Origin: Ammoniphilus oxalaticus
GTDB lineage: Bacteria > Bacillota > Bacilli > Aneurinibacillales > RAOX-1
Reading direction: 5' to 3'
DNA: 64,000 bases
Assembly: GCF_003609605.1 (NCBI RefSeq)
Contig: NZ_MCHY01000006.1
Coordinates: 1-64,000, forward strand
A program made the position numbers and the translations under genes. Shown in pieces: positions 17,290-25,291 of this stretch (positions are counted from its first letter, which is position 1; each line of letters opens with the position of its first letter). The notes below the pieces were generated by a model that saw only the letters and a program-made list of their open reading frames with translations, was not told the origin of the DNA and made no database searches.

Positions 17290-17751
17290 ATGGCAATCAT
17301 TGCTCAGGAAATCGATCGTATGACCGTCCTCTTGCAAGCGCAGGACATAGCAGAAATGATTTTAGCATCTGAAGAGATGAATGAATATATAACGACGAAA
17401 GAAGGATTACAAAAAGATCAGCATGCGCAGGAACAAATTCAACAATTTCAAAAGCTAAAAGAAAGCTTTGAGGAAGCGCAACGTTTTGGAACGTATCATC
17501 CTGATTACAAACAGATCAATGAGCGCGTTCGTACGATGAGAAGGGAAATCCAATTGATCCCGTCTGTCGGGGCGTTTAGAAAAGCGGAGTCGGCGCTCGA
17601 AGAACTACTATATCAAGTGTGCCGCATTATAGCTGACGGTGTGTCAGACGCGATTAAAGTGCCTAGCGACAACCCGCTATACAATTTGGGTGGCGGTTGC
17701 GGCTCAAGTGGTGGATGTGGCTCAGGCGGTTCCTGCGGATGCGCGGGCTAG
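17290..17751 (+). CDS. ylbF: YlbF/RicF, Y-complex subunit
   Basis: RicF forms the RicAFT complex with RicA (YmcA) and RicT (YaaT). The complex stimulates RNase Y-dependent mRNA processing and affects competence, biofilm and sporulation. The 153-residue product has the helical YlbF core (MILASEEMNEYITTKEGLQ, RKAESALEELLYQVCRII). Its tail is rich in Gly and Cys (GGGCGSSGGCGSGGSCGCAG), with five Cys in the last 18 residues; cysteines of RicF are known to help bind Fe-S clusters. A TATAAT lies at 17263-17268 without a good -35. Its partners are not in this window. Confidence 0.93.
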   Translation: MAIIAQEIDRMTVLLQAQDIAEMILASEEMNEYITTKEGLQKDQHAQEQIQQFQKLKESFEEAQRFGTYHPDYKQINERVRTMRREIQLIPSVGAFRKAESALEELLYQVCRIIADGVSDAIKVPSDNPLYNLGGGCGSSGGCGSGGSCGCAG

Positions 17752-17780
17752 CTTGCGACTTTAGTCGTGAGCTTTTTTTG
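17750..17780 (+). terminator. Intrinsic terminator after ylbF
   Basis: AGCTTGCGACT pairs with AGTCGTGAGCT and is followed by TTTTTT. The stem begins inside the stop codon. Confidence 0.85.
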
Positions 17781-17912
17781 TAGAGGACTCTTGCCACCGT
17801 TCAGAGTGTCATGATACGATTTGACTATGTAATAAATTTTTGTCAAAAGATTTTAACGATTAAATATGGGTCCTTCTGCTGGATTCGAGGACTGGGATGA
17901 GGAGGGGATAGA

Positions 17913-18236
17913 ATGGAACAGAGGCGTTTAGGAATTGCGGTCTGGATCAAGAATACGAAGGCAGCGCGGCAGTTAAGACGGTATGGAAATGTGCATTACG
18001 TTTCGCGGCGTCTGCGTTATGTAAGCATGTATGTGGATAGTGAACAGATTGACGAAATTATGGCCAAGATCCGCAAACTCGATTTTGTCACTCGCATTGA
18101 GCGATCACATCGCCATGAGATCCCCATCGAGTATAAAAATTCAAAACCGGATAAAGCGAAGGAATTCGATTATAAACTAGAGGAACAACGATTAGAACTG
18201 GAGCAATCCGAAAATAAACAAGCGATCATCCATTAA
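17913..18236 (+). CDS. ylbG: YlbG family protein (DUF2129)
   Basis: The 107-residue protein matches YlbG over its first 75 residues (RRLGIAVWIKNTKAARQLRRYGNVHYVS, RRLRYVSMYVD, LDFVTRIERSHR). It lies next to ylbF as in B. subtilis. Function is unknown. The charged helical tail (DYKLEEQRLELEQSENKQ) is an extension. The start follows GAGGAGGGG. The terminator at its end separates it from the aminotransferase gene. Confidence 0.92.
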   Translation: MEQRRLGIAVWIKNTKAARQLRRYGNVHYVSRRLRYVSMYVDSEQIDEIMAKIRKLDFVTRIERSHRHEIPIEYKNSKPDKAKEFDYKLEEQRLELEQSENKQAIIH

Positions 18237-18258
18237 GCTTCAATCATTGAAGCTTTTT
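18235..18258 (+). terminator. Intrinsic terminator after ylbG
   Basis: AAGCTTCAA-TCA-TTGAAGCTT followed by TTTT; it includes the last base of the stop codon region. Confidence 0.9.
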
Positions 18259-18287
18259 TGCTTTGGAAAGGAGAGGCAAGGATACAA

Positions 18288-19478
18288 ATGAAACCCGCCA
18301 AAAGAGTGAATGAACTCACTTCAGCTATTTTTACAGAAATTAACCGACGAAAACGGGAGGTAGAAGCGACAGGTTTAGCTGTCATTGATCTCGGAATCGG
18401 CAGTCCGGATCAACCGCCAAGCCCGAAGCTTGTGGAAGCATTGGTTGAAGCGGTCCGCAATCCGTTGAATTATCGCTACCCCACTTCGGAGGGGATGCAT
18501 TCCTTTCGTGAGGCGGTTGCCCGCTGGTGTCATTTTCGTTTTGGTCTCGAGCTAGATCCGAGGGACGAGGTGTTGGCTTTAATGGGCTCTCAAGATGGTC
18601 TGGCCCACTTGGCTCAGGCTTGGATCGATCCTGGCGATATCGTGTTAGCTCCTGACCCAGGGTATCCGATCTATGCTGCAAGTGTCGCGTTAGCTGGGGG
18701 TGAAGTGGTCACGATGCCATTGCGTGAGGAACACCATTATCTGCCTGATTTAGAGGCAATTCCCACGGATGTCTGCGCTCGAGCAAAGTTGATGATCCTT
18801 AATTACCCGAACAACCCGTTGGCTGCCACCGCGGACCCTGCATTTTTTGAACGTGTCATCGCTTTTGCAAAAAAGCATCAAATCTTAGTCGCTCACGATT
18901 TCGCGTACTCTGAGCTTGCTTTTGACGGGTATCGACCAACAAGTATTCTAGAAGTCGACGGGGCGAAGCAGGTTGCGATTGAATTTAATTCATTGTCAAA
19001 AAGCTTTAACATGGCGGGCTGTCGGATTGCTTATGCGATTGGAAGCGCTGAATTGCTAAAACCGTTAGCGGTCGTCAAATCGAATATTGATTATGGTGTG
19101 TTCACCGCTGTACAACAGATGGCAGTCGAAGCGTTGCAAACGGATCTGGAACGAACGGGACCTAATCCCAACGCCAATGTTTATGAGCGGCGTCGCGATG
19201 TTTTTCTGGAACGACTTGCTGGGATTGGTTGGGAGATTCCAAAACCGAAAGCGACGATGTTCATTTGGGCTCGCGTCCCCGAAGGTTGGCGCTCAAGTGA
19301 TTTCGCGTTCACCCTGTTAGAAAAGGCTGGTGTGGCCGTTATTCCCGGCAATGCGTTTGGGGCGCAAGGCGAAGGCTATGTTCGAATGGCCCTTGTGCAT
19401 GACGAACAGCAGTTAATAGAAGCGACGCGACGAATCGAGCAATCTGGACTGTTAGCGTCCAAACCACTTGAAATGTGA
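18288..19478 (+). CDS. Class I/II PLP aminotransferase
   Basis: This 396-residue fold-type I aminotransferase carries GSPDQPPSP, YRYPTSEGM, the PLP-contact LNYPNNPLAA, HDFAYSELAFDG and the Schiff-base lysine in FNSLSKSFNMAGCRIAYA. Its overall pattern is like the enzymes annotated LL-diaminopimelate or alanine/aspartate-type aminotransferases in Bacillales, so the real substrate is uncertain. The ATG at 18288 follows AAAGGAGAGG; the frame is open 10 codons upstream but overlaps the preceding terminator. Single gene. Confidence 0.85.
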   Translation: MKPAKRVNELTSAIFTEINRRKREVEATGLAVIDLGIGSPDQPPSPKLVEALVEAVRNPLNYRYPTSEGMHSFREAVARWCHFRFGLELDPRDEVLALMGSQDGLAHLAQAWIDPGDIVLAPDPGYPIYAASVALAGGEVVTMPLREEHHYLPDLEAIPTDVCARAKLMILNYPNNPLAATADPAFFERVIAFAKKHQILVAHDFAYSELAFDGYRPTSILEVDGAKQVAIEFNSLSKSFNMAGCRIAYAIGSAELLKPLAVVKSNIDYGVFTAVQQMAVEALQTDLERTGPNPNANVYERRRDVFLERLAGIGWEIPKPKATMFIWARVPEGWRSSDFAFTLLEKAGVAVIPGNAFGAQGEGYVRMALVHDEQQLIEATRRIEQSGLLASKPLEM

Positions 19479-19481
19479 ACA

Positions 19482-19494
19482 AAAAAAGACTTTT
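19482..19494 (+). promoter_or_regulatory. Possible ComK AT-box before comGA
   Basis: One perfect AAAA-N5-TTTT motif lies 83 bases before the comGA start, the half-site recognised by the competence regulator ComK. A second half starting AAAA at 19507 lacks the TTTT and is not at a standard distance, so the box is incomplete. Confidence 0.3.
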
Positions 19495-19576
19495 CCAAAT
19501 GAGCGGAAAACATGCAGGAAATCGAATTAATTTGTTGAATAAGAGACAGGGAAGAAATAAATAAGGAGTGAATCGT

Positions 19577-20671
19577 ATGCAAGATGTTTCTTCCTATCTC
19601 TCTCATTTAATCGACGCGGCGATTGGCAGGCGAGCAAGCGATATTCATCTGGAACCGCTGGCCGATCGGATTCAGATTAGAATGCGCATAGACGGGGAAC
19701 TGCTGATGTTTGAAGAAAAATCGGAAGCATGGGGTCCCCCGCTCATTTCGAAATTGAAGTTGCTAGCCAATCTCGATATTGGGGAGCGTCGAATTCCACA
19801 AGACGGAGGTTTTTCCCACCAAGCTGATTCTGAAGCTTTAGATATCCGCGTCTCTACTCTCCCAACGATCCACGGAGAAAAACTCGTGTTACGTCTTCTA
19901 AAAAAACACCTTCCTTTTCAACAACTTTCTTCTCTCGGTTTTGATCCTGAACAAATAAAAACCATTCGCAATTTGATTTTTGAATCGACAGCAGGGCTGT
20001 TGCTCGCGACTGGACCGACTGGTTCGGGCAAAACAACGACAATCCATACACTTATTCAAGAAATTCGACGTCAGTATGAACGCAACATTATCGCTTTGGA
20101 AGATCCAGTCGAATATCAAGTTTCAGGTGTGAATCAAGTGCAAGTCAATCCGAAAGCGGGTTTAACGTTTACAACGGGGCTACGGGCTATTTTGCGCCAG
20201 GACCCAGATGTGATCTACGTCGGTGAAATCCGCGACCGCGAAACAGTGGAAATTGCGATCCGAGCAGCGTTGACAGGAAGGCTGGTCTTGTCGAGTTTAC
20301 ACACACCGGATGCCGCGGGAACGATCACCCGTTTAGTTGAAATGGGGATTGAACCTTATTTGATTACGTCCGCTTTAAGAGGCGTCATCGCCCAACGTTT
20401 AATTCGTCGTGTTTGCTCCTGCGCGCAACGACCGTGTCCTTATTGTCAAGATAGTGGTTATTTTGGTCGGGAGGCGATCTTTGAAGTGTTGCCGATGGAC
20501 GATGAGTTGCGGCAAATGATTATGAACCGCTCAACGGTGTCCGAGATCAGAAATCATTTGCGGGATAGCGGCTTTCATTCGTTAAATATGAACTTGCGGG
20601 AAAAGGTGCGGACAGGGATCACGACGTTGCAAGAATATCAGAGGGCATGGCTGACCGATGTGGAAGGTTAA
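19577..20671 (+). CDS. comGA: Competence ATPase ComGA
   Basis: ComGA powers assembly of the competence pseudopilus that brings DNA to the membrane. The 364-residue GspE-family ATPase shows GRRASDIHLEP at its start, Walker A GPTGSGKTTT, the Asp box ALEDPVEYQ, Walker B VIYVGEIRD and the His box SSLHTPDAAG. A cysteine cluster (CSCAQRPCPYC) after the ATPase core suggests a bound zinc. The ATG at 19577 is 8 bases from AAGGAG. It is the first gene of a seven-gene operon with overlapping reading frames. Confidence 0.96.
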   Translation: MQDVSSYLSHLIDAAIGRRASDIHLEPLADRIQIRMRIDGELLMFEEKSEAWGPPLISKLKLLANLDIGERRIPQDGGFSHQADSEALDIRVSTLPTIHGEKLVLRLLKKHLPFQQLSSLGFDPEQIKTIRNLIFESTAGLLLATGPTGSGKTTTIHTLIQEIRRQYERNIIALEDPVEYQVSGVNQVQVNPKAGLTFTTGLRAILRQDPDVIYVGEIRDRETVEIAIRAALTGRLVLSSLHTPDAAGTITRLVEMGIEPYLITSALRGVIAQRLIRRVCSCAQRPCPYCQDSGYFGREAIFEVLPMDDELRQMIMNRSTVSEIRNHLRDSGFHSLNMNLREKVRTGITTLQEYQRAWLTDVEG

Positions 20672-21698
20672 GCGGCGCCACACGGATCGGGAACTTGTCT
20701 TGTTTAGTCAACAATTAGGGCAGTTGTTAACCGTTGGCTTCGGTTTGTTGGGCGCCTTGGAGATCATCGAACGTCGCGGCAGCGGAAGTAAACGGATGAA
20801 ACGCGATATCCGCTTATTATTACAGCAATTAGAACAGGGCGCCACATTCTCATCCGTCCTCAAACGAATCCGCTTTCCGCCTTTTTACTGTTTCCTTATC
20901 TTAGCGGCTGAATTTCATGGACGTTATGCTGAAGCGCTTCACGCTCTCGCCCTTTATTATGAACAGCGCAGAAAACGAAAGAGCAAGCTACTCAAGGTGT
21001 TTGCTTACCCTACGCTTGTTTTGCTCACTAGTTTCGGTTGTTTACTGTTTATCGCCCGCGCTCTCATTCCTCAATTAGCCTCCCTCTACGAATCATTCGC
21101 GATCGAACTTCCCTGGTTTACGACTCAACTTTTGCTATTTTCCGCTCATCAAAACACGTTCACTGTGTTACTCATCGTATTCCTTGCTGCTGTCTCTTTG
21201 GTCGTCTTCTATGCGCTAAAAAAGCATCGCTTGCGTTGTGAATTTGGATTGCTCCGTATTCCAATCGTGTCTTCATTTACGAAAACGTCTGTTACGACGC
21301 TCGTTTTAAAACAGATGGGCTACCTGCTTGATAGCGGGGCGCATGTGTTGGATATTTGCGATCTTTTTGAAGAAGAAAGCCATTGGAAAATGGTGTCAGA
21401 CTCATTTGGAAAGGTCAAGCTAGCATTGCTCAGCGGTAAAACATTGAGCGAGGCGTTTGAAGATGTTCCCTTTTTACATCCGATTACAATTGAGGCTGTC
21501 CATATTTTCGAACAAAGCGGGAATTTGGCTGTCGGTATGTTGCAATTGGCGCAGCAATTAGAGGAAGAACATCAACAGCGCCTTGAATTGTTAAGTTCGT
21601 TTGTTGAGGTTCAGACCGCGCTAGTCGCTGGGATCTTTGTGTTTATTATTATTTTGGCCCTGTTTTTACCGATGTTTGATTTCATACAACATATTTAG
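20658..21698 (+). CDS. comGB: Competence pseudopilus platform protein ComGB
   Basis: This 346-residue GspF-type inner-membrane protein has the two-domain repeat typical of the family (QLGQLLTVGFGLLGALEIIE and KQMGYLLDSGAHVLDICDLFEEES) and three hydrophobic segments (about 115-138, 163-186 and 320-343). It should be the assembly platform that contacts ComGA. The start overlaps the end of comGA by 14 bases, a sign of translational coupling. Confidence 0.94.
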   Translation: MWKVKRRHTDRELVLFSQQLGQLLTVGFGLLGALEIIERRGSGSKRMKRDIRLLLQQLEQGATFSSVLKRIRFPPFYCFLILAAEFHGRYAEALHALALYYEQRRKRKSKLLKVFAYPTLVLLTSFGCLLFIARALIPQLASLYESFAIELPWFTTQLLLFSAHQNTFTVLLIVFLAAVSLVVFYALKKHRLRCEFGLLRIPIVSSFTKTSVTTLVLKQMGYLLDSGAHVLDICDLFEEESHWKMVSDSFGKVKLALLSGKTLSEAFEDVPFLHPITIEAVHIFEQSGNLAVGMLQLAQQLEEEHQQRLELLSSFVEVQTALVAGIFVFIIILALFLPMFDFIQHI

Positions 21699-21709
21699 GA
21701 GGAATGATC

Positions 21710-22036
21710 ATGGTGAAATGGCAAGATCAACGAGGTTTTTCCTTTTTAGAACTTAGTATTGTCGTCGCGATTATGGCCACTTTGTTATTAATTGGAATCC
21801 CTAACTATAAAAAGGTGATGGGCAAAGCCCAAGAAATTAGCTGTGATGCAAATCTCAAATTGATCGAAACGCAAATGGAGCACTATTACTTTGAGCACCG
21901 TGAATATCCGACAATCGGCGACGCATTTTTTAAGGAGACAGATTACTTCCGAGAAATACCTAAATGTCCGAATCAAGGCGTTTATAAAGCGGAAGGCAGT
22001 GATCCGATCAAAGTAACCTGTACAAACCATGGGTAG
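21710..22036 (+). CDS. comGC: Major competence pseudopilin ComGC
   Basis: ComGC is the main subunit of the transformation pilus. The 108-residue prepilin has the type IV cleavage site RG before FSFLELSIVVAIM, with Glu at mature position 5 and a long hydrophobic helix. Two cysteine pairs could be used for disulfides (ISCDANL, PKCPNQ, VTCTN). An ATG lies 6 bases earlier, but it nearly overlaps the AGGAGG, so the second ATG at 21710 is the better start. Processing by the prepilin peptidase ComC is expected. Confidence 0.94.
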   Translation: MVKWQDQRGFSFLELSIVVAIMATLLLIGIPNYKKVMGKAQEISCDANLKLIETQMEHYYFEHREYPTIGDAFFKETDYFREIPKCPNQGVYKAEGSDPIKVTCTNHG

Positions 22037-22481
22037 AAGTGATCATAACCACAACGGCTATAGTCTGCTCGAGCTAGCGGTTGCCCTCGCTATATTTTCC
22101 ACGCTTTTGCTTATTTCTGTTCCTCACATTCATCACGCAGTAAAGCGATATCAAACAGCGCAGTTTCTCGAACAGCTTACAAACGATTTAAGTCTTGTCG
22201 CGGCAGAAGCAAGGGCAAAAAAAGGAGCGGCTTACTTGAGCGTTGTTCCAAACAGTCGAAGTTACTATATTTCGTTTAATGGTGTTAGACGACCAATGGT
22301 TTTTGCGCCCAACGGGATGACATTCACAAGTAATTTTAATGATGATCGGTTGTGGTTTCGGATAGATGGACAAGTTTCCCAAGGGGGAACGTTTAAACTG
22401 CTTGAGCGAAACGGACGGGGCTACCATATCGTCGTGCAGCTATCGAGTGGCTGTTTTGATGTAAGGAGCGCGACGCAATGA
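22029..22481 (+). CDS. comGD: Minor pseudopilin ComGD
   Basis: This 150-residue prepilin has the cleavage site NG before YSLLELAVALAIF (Glu5) and a GspH-like C-terminal region (LTNDLSLVAAEARAKKGAAYLSV). It overlaps comGC by 8 bases and comGE by 4. It is probably part of the pseudopilus tip complex. Confidence 0.9.
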   Translation: MGRSDHNHNGYSLLELAVALAIFSTLLLISVPHIHHAVKRYQTAQFLEQLTNDLSLVAAEARAKKGAAYLSVVPNSRSYYISFNGVRRPMVFAPNGMTFTSNFNDDRLWFRIDGQVSQGGTFKLLERNGRGYHIVVQLSSGCFDVRSATQ

Positions 22482-22819
22482 ATGATGAACGCGGGTTTTG
22501 CTGGTTCGAACTTGTGATTGTCCTGTTAACAATTAGCGTCCTGCTCACTGTGGCATTGCCATTATATGGGGCCCTGTCAAAGCAATTATCGCGGACGGCC
22601 GCGGAATGGGACATGTTTTGGGAGATGAAACAAATTGGACGCGCCTGGCAACAAGGTACGGTGGCAGCGGGTTCATATAAGCGCGAAACGTGTGAGATTG
22701 AGATCAAAGAGCGGCTGTTTGATTCCGCTGTCGTGGAAGGGGAGGTAACGATTCGGTGGCAAACGATCGAGAGGCCTTACGAAAAAACACAGTTTGTCTA
22801 CAAAATGGTTCTTCCTTAA
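22478..22819 (+). CDS. comGE: Minor pseudopilin, ComGE position
   Basis: This short prepilin (113 residues) has the site RG before FCWFELVIVLLTI, again with Glu at position 5. The start overlaps comGD in ATGA. It occupies the ComGE place in the operon; sequence identity among ComGE proteins is low, so the assignment rests mainly on order and the prepilin motif. Confidence 0.82.
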   Translation: MNDERGFCWFELVIVLLTISVLLTVALPLYGALSKQLSRTAAEWDMFWEMKQIGRAWQQGTVAAGSYKRETCEIEIKERLFDSAVVEGEVTIRWQTIERPYEKTQFVYKMVLP

Positions 22820-23235
22820 TTGAACTGTTAATGGCGATCAGTTTGTGTGTGATGCTGTTTACGCTCTATGGGCAACTGTTTTATTCCATGAAGATGCGTA
22901 TTGAAACGACAAAAGAGGTCATTCAGTTGCATCAGGAGGCTGCCGCATTTATCCATTACTTGGAAAGGGAAAGCGGCAGAGGGGAAAAACTGATAATCAA
23001 GCGGGGAGAGCTGTCGTTTCTACACGATAATTTTTGGTTGGATTATATAAAAAGGAAAGAGAGTATCATTCGACAAAAAGGCGGCGAAGGTTACGTTACG
23101 GTTTGCTATTATGTCCAAAATTTTGAGAGTCGTCCTTTAGATTCTGCAGTAGAAGTTAAATTAGCTTTAAAACGAAATCGGAGTTCGATCGAAACTGTAT
23201 CGATTCTCCCGCTTCCATCTCTTGCGCGAAACTAA
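22756..23235 (+). CDS. comGF: Minor pseudopilin ComGF
   Basis: This 159-residue protein has NG before SSLIELLMAISLCVMLF, a prepilin-like segment preceded by an 18-residue leader. The GTG start at 22756 overlaps comGE by 64 bases and is preceded by GGGGAGG at about nine bases, supporting this unusual overlap. The C-terminal part (DNFWLDYIKRKESIIRQKGGEGYVTV) fits ComGF. Confidence 0.85.
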   Translation: MANDREALRKNTVCLQNGSSLIELLMAISLCVMLFTLYGQLFYSMKMRIETTKEVIQLHQEAAAFIHYLERESGRGEKLIIKRGELSFLHDNFWLDYIKRKESIIRQKGGEGYVTVCYYVQNFESRPLDSAVEVKLALKRNRSSIETVSILPLPSLARN

Positions 23236-23261
23236 CAGCGGTCTTAGAAAGGAATGGTATA

Positions 23262-23645
23262 ATGTTGAAGCATGAACAAGGGAGTGTTTTTGCGCCGGTT
23301 CTGTTATTAACCGCATTGCTACTCTTGTATCTGATCGCTTTTTTGCCAAACAGTGTGGCTTATCGCCAAAATATCGAGCATGAGTGGGGTAAATTACAGG
23401 CGGAGCGAAACGCGGAAGCGGGCGTATATACGGCTATTAATGCATGGTTACAAGACCCGATTTATTTTAAAGGTGAGATATATTCATTGGCAAATGGAAC
23501 AGCGACCGTTTCAATTCAACCTCAGCCGAGGTCAAAAACGGTCATTGTAATTACGGCAAAAGGGGACTATGATTCCATATATACAAGCAACATTACGGCA
23601 TTATATGAAACGGAACAAAGTCGTTGGCTCGACTGGATGAGGTGA
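23262..23645 (+). CDS. comGG: Minor pseudopilin-like ComGG
   Basis: This 127-residue protein has an N-terminal hydrophobic helix (VFAPVLLLTALLLLYLIAF) and a soluble C-terminal domain ending ALYETEQSRWLDWMR. Like other ComGG proteins it lacks a full prepilin peptidase motif (only EQGSVFAP is seen). It is last in the comG operon, and its stop lies 5 bases before the aroK start. Confidence 0.85.
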   Translation: MLKHEQGSVFAPVLLLTALLLLYLIAFLPNSVAYRQNIEHEWGKLQAERNAEAGVYTAINAWLQDPIYFKGEIYSLANGTATVSIQPQPRSKTVIVITAKGDYDSIYTSNITALYETEQSRWLDWMR

Positions 23646-23650
23646 TCAGT

Positions 23651-24160
23651 GTGACAAAACAAAACGTAATTTTGATTGGGTTTATGGGTGTCGGGAAAAC
23701 AACGATTGGCGAAGCGTTAGCTGAAAGGCTCGGCTGGCGTCCGATTGATTCAGATCAATGGATTGAGCGACAACAAGGAGTAGCGATAAGTGAAATTTTT
23801 GCGACGCGCGGCGAAGCCCATTTTCGACAACTCGAAACGGAAGCGATAACTGAAATTTTAGAACAACAACAGCAAGTCGTGATGACGGGCGGCGGAGCGC
23901 CGCTGAAGCAAGAAAATAGAGAGATCATGTTAGCGGGCGGAACCGTGATCTGTCTACAAGCGACTGTTCAAGAGATTGTGGAACGTTTGCGACAAGATAC
24001 AAGTCGACCGTTGTTACAGGGTGATTTGGAAGAACGAGTGATGACGTTGCTAGAACAACGAAAAGACGTGTACCGCTTTGCCCCGATTCAAATCGATACG
24101 ACCGCCAAAAGCGTCGAGCAGATTGTGTCAGAAATCGAAGCCGCGTTAAAGCACGAATGA
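23651..24160 (+). CDS. aroK: Shikimate kinase
   Basis: The enzyme phosphorylates shikimate in aromatic amino acid synthesis. The 169-residue product has Walker A GFMGVGKTTIG, the shikimate-binding DSDQWIE and GGGAPL loop, and the lid RLRQDTSRPLL. The GTG at 23651 is eight bases after GAGG. The frame is open upstream into comGG, but that part is not homologous. It follows comGG by five bases, so it is probably cotranscribed with the competence operon, an unexpected pairing seen as gene order in several Bacillales. Confidence 0.93.
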   Translation: MTKQNVILIGFMGVGKTTIGEALAERLGWRPIDSDQWIERQQGVAISEIFATRGEAHFRQLETEAITEILEQQQQVVMTGGGAPLKQENREIMLAGGTVICLQATVQEIVERLRQDTSRPLLQGDLEERVMTLLEQRKDVYRFAPIQIDTTAKSVEQIVSEIEAALKHE

Positions 24161-24217
24161 ATCGGTTGTAAAAGGGGGAAACTAGGGCTAGGACACGGAT
24201 GAAGAGGTGATCTAGCG

Positions 24218-24400
24218 ATGAAAACAAATGATATCGTCAAGTATATGACGGAAGAATTTGTCCGTTATATTGATACACCGAAAGCGGAACGAAAGAAAAA
24301 GGGACCGCGAGAACAATGGTCATCCCGTTATTTTGGGATGATTCCGATGGCCTTGCGTCTTTCTATCGCAAATAAACGAGCAAAGAAGAAGAGAGTCTAA
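24218..24400 (+). CDS. yqzE: YqzE family protein
   Basis: This 60-residue basic protein matches YqzE: MKTNDIVKYMTEEFVRYIDTP, AERKKKGPREQW, SSRYFGMIPMALRL. In B. subtilis yqzE also follows the comG operon. No function is established. The start follows GAGGTG and a terminator overlaps the gene end. Confidence 0.9.
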   Translation: MKTNDIVKYMTEEFVRYIDTPKAERKKKGPREQWSSRYFGMIPMALRLSIANKRAKKKRV

Positions 24401-24420
24401 GGTTGCTTAGACTCTTTCTT
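24393..24420. terminator. Terminator after yqzE
   Basis: GAGTCTAA and TTAGACTC form an 8-bp stem followed by TTTCTT. Adjacent A residues may let it also serve the convergent gene. Confidence 0.82.
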
Positions 24421-25183
24421 ATGGATAAAAAACTCCCCATTGCAAGGCGTGTTTAACAGGCAGGAAGCGACTTCCATCGTCTTCTAACTCCACGTATATA
24501 GACTTACCCCAACGATGGTAGCCGCGTGTCGCAAAGGGGGCTAAGATTTCGCCTTCAAAAAGATGAGCGACATAAGACAGATTTAATCCTTTGTCCAAGT
24601 GTTCAATTAAATCGGGCTCATCGGTTATTTTCCCCTCTGGCTTGATCCACGGTTGGGTGTTGTCAGCGTAGCGTGATAGCTGGACCGCGGTTAAAGCGGC
24701 GCGTTCGTAAATCGGGTCAATCGGTTTAAAATTGGACGGGCGTTTAGCGGTTTGCGGATAGTGTTCCCCAGATTTGGCGTCAATCAGTCCGTCGTCTGTG
24801 ATCCAAACGGAGTGTAACCCGGCGTAAAACGGTGTCTTTGTGTCTGATGGTAAAGGAACGAACGGTTGCTCAGTAAATAAAGGATGAGCGCCGAGACCGT
24901 ATTCCAATAAACGGAGCGCCCGTTCTTCCTCGCCAACAATAAGATAGCCGATTGGCCGATTCGATTGTTCAAATGTGACGACCCAATCATCTCTGTTCGT
25001 TCCTACCGACTGCCAGCGTCGATCCGCTTTTGGAAAAGCGTTGAAACGATCATCACCGGCCGCAAGCTGTTCAGTCCAACGGACAATCTGTTGACGCCAT
25101 TCATCCTGCGGTGTTTCAGCTTGTCCAATAAAGGGCGCCGCAAGCAAACAAAGAACGACGAGCGCCCATAACGTTTTTTTCAT
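24419..25183 (-). CDS. Secreted protein of unknown function
   Basis: This 254-residue protein has a clear signal peptide (residues 1-22, ending IGQA) and no membrane segment afterwards. It is rich in Trp and Tyr (WTEQLAAGDDRFNAFPKADRRW, LEYGLGAHPLFTEQPF, THALQWGVFYP-like end). I do not recognise the fold. The ATG at 25183 is eight bases from GGAGG, while an in-frame TTG six bases upstream is too close. It interrupts the yqzE-yqhG order known from B. subtilis. Confidence 0.75.
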   Translation of the reverse strand: MKKTLWALVVLCLLAAPFIGQAETPQDEWRQQIVRWTEQLAAGDDRFNAFPKADRRWQSVGTNRDDWVVTFEQSNRPIGYLIVGEEERALRLLEYGLGAHPLFTEQPFVPLPSDTKTPFYAGLHSVWITDDGLIDAKSGEHYPQTAKRPSNFKPIDPIYERAALTAVQLSRYADNTQPWIKPEGKITDEPDLIEHLDKGLNLSYVAHLFEGEILAPFATRGYHRWGKSIYVELEDDGSRFLPVKHALQWGVFYP

Positions 25184-25291
25184 GCGCAATTCCTCCGTAT
25201 CAACCGCTCCGTATTTAAGTGATTCTGTTTCTTATTTTACCGAAGGAGATATACATTTTTTGTTAATGTTTGTCGGTCGATTTTGACAGTT

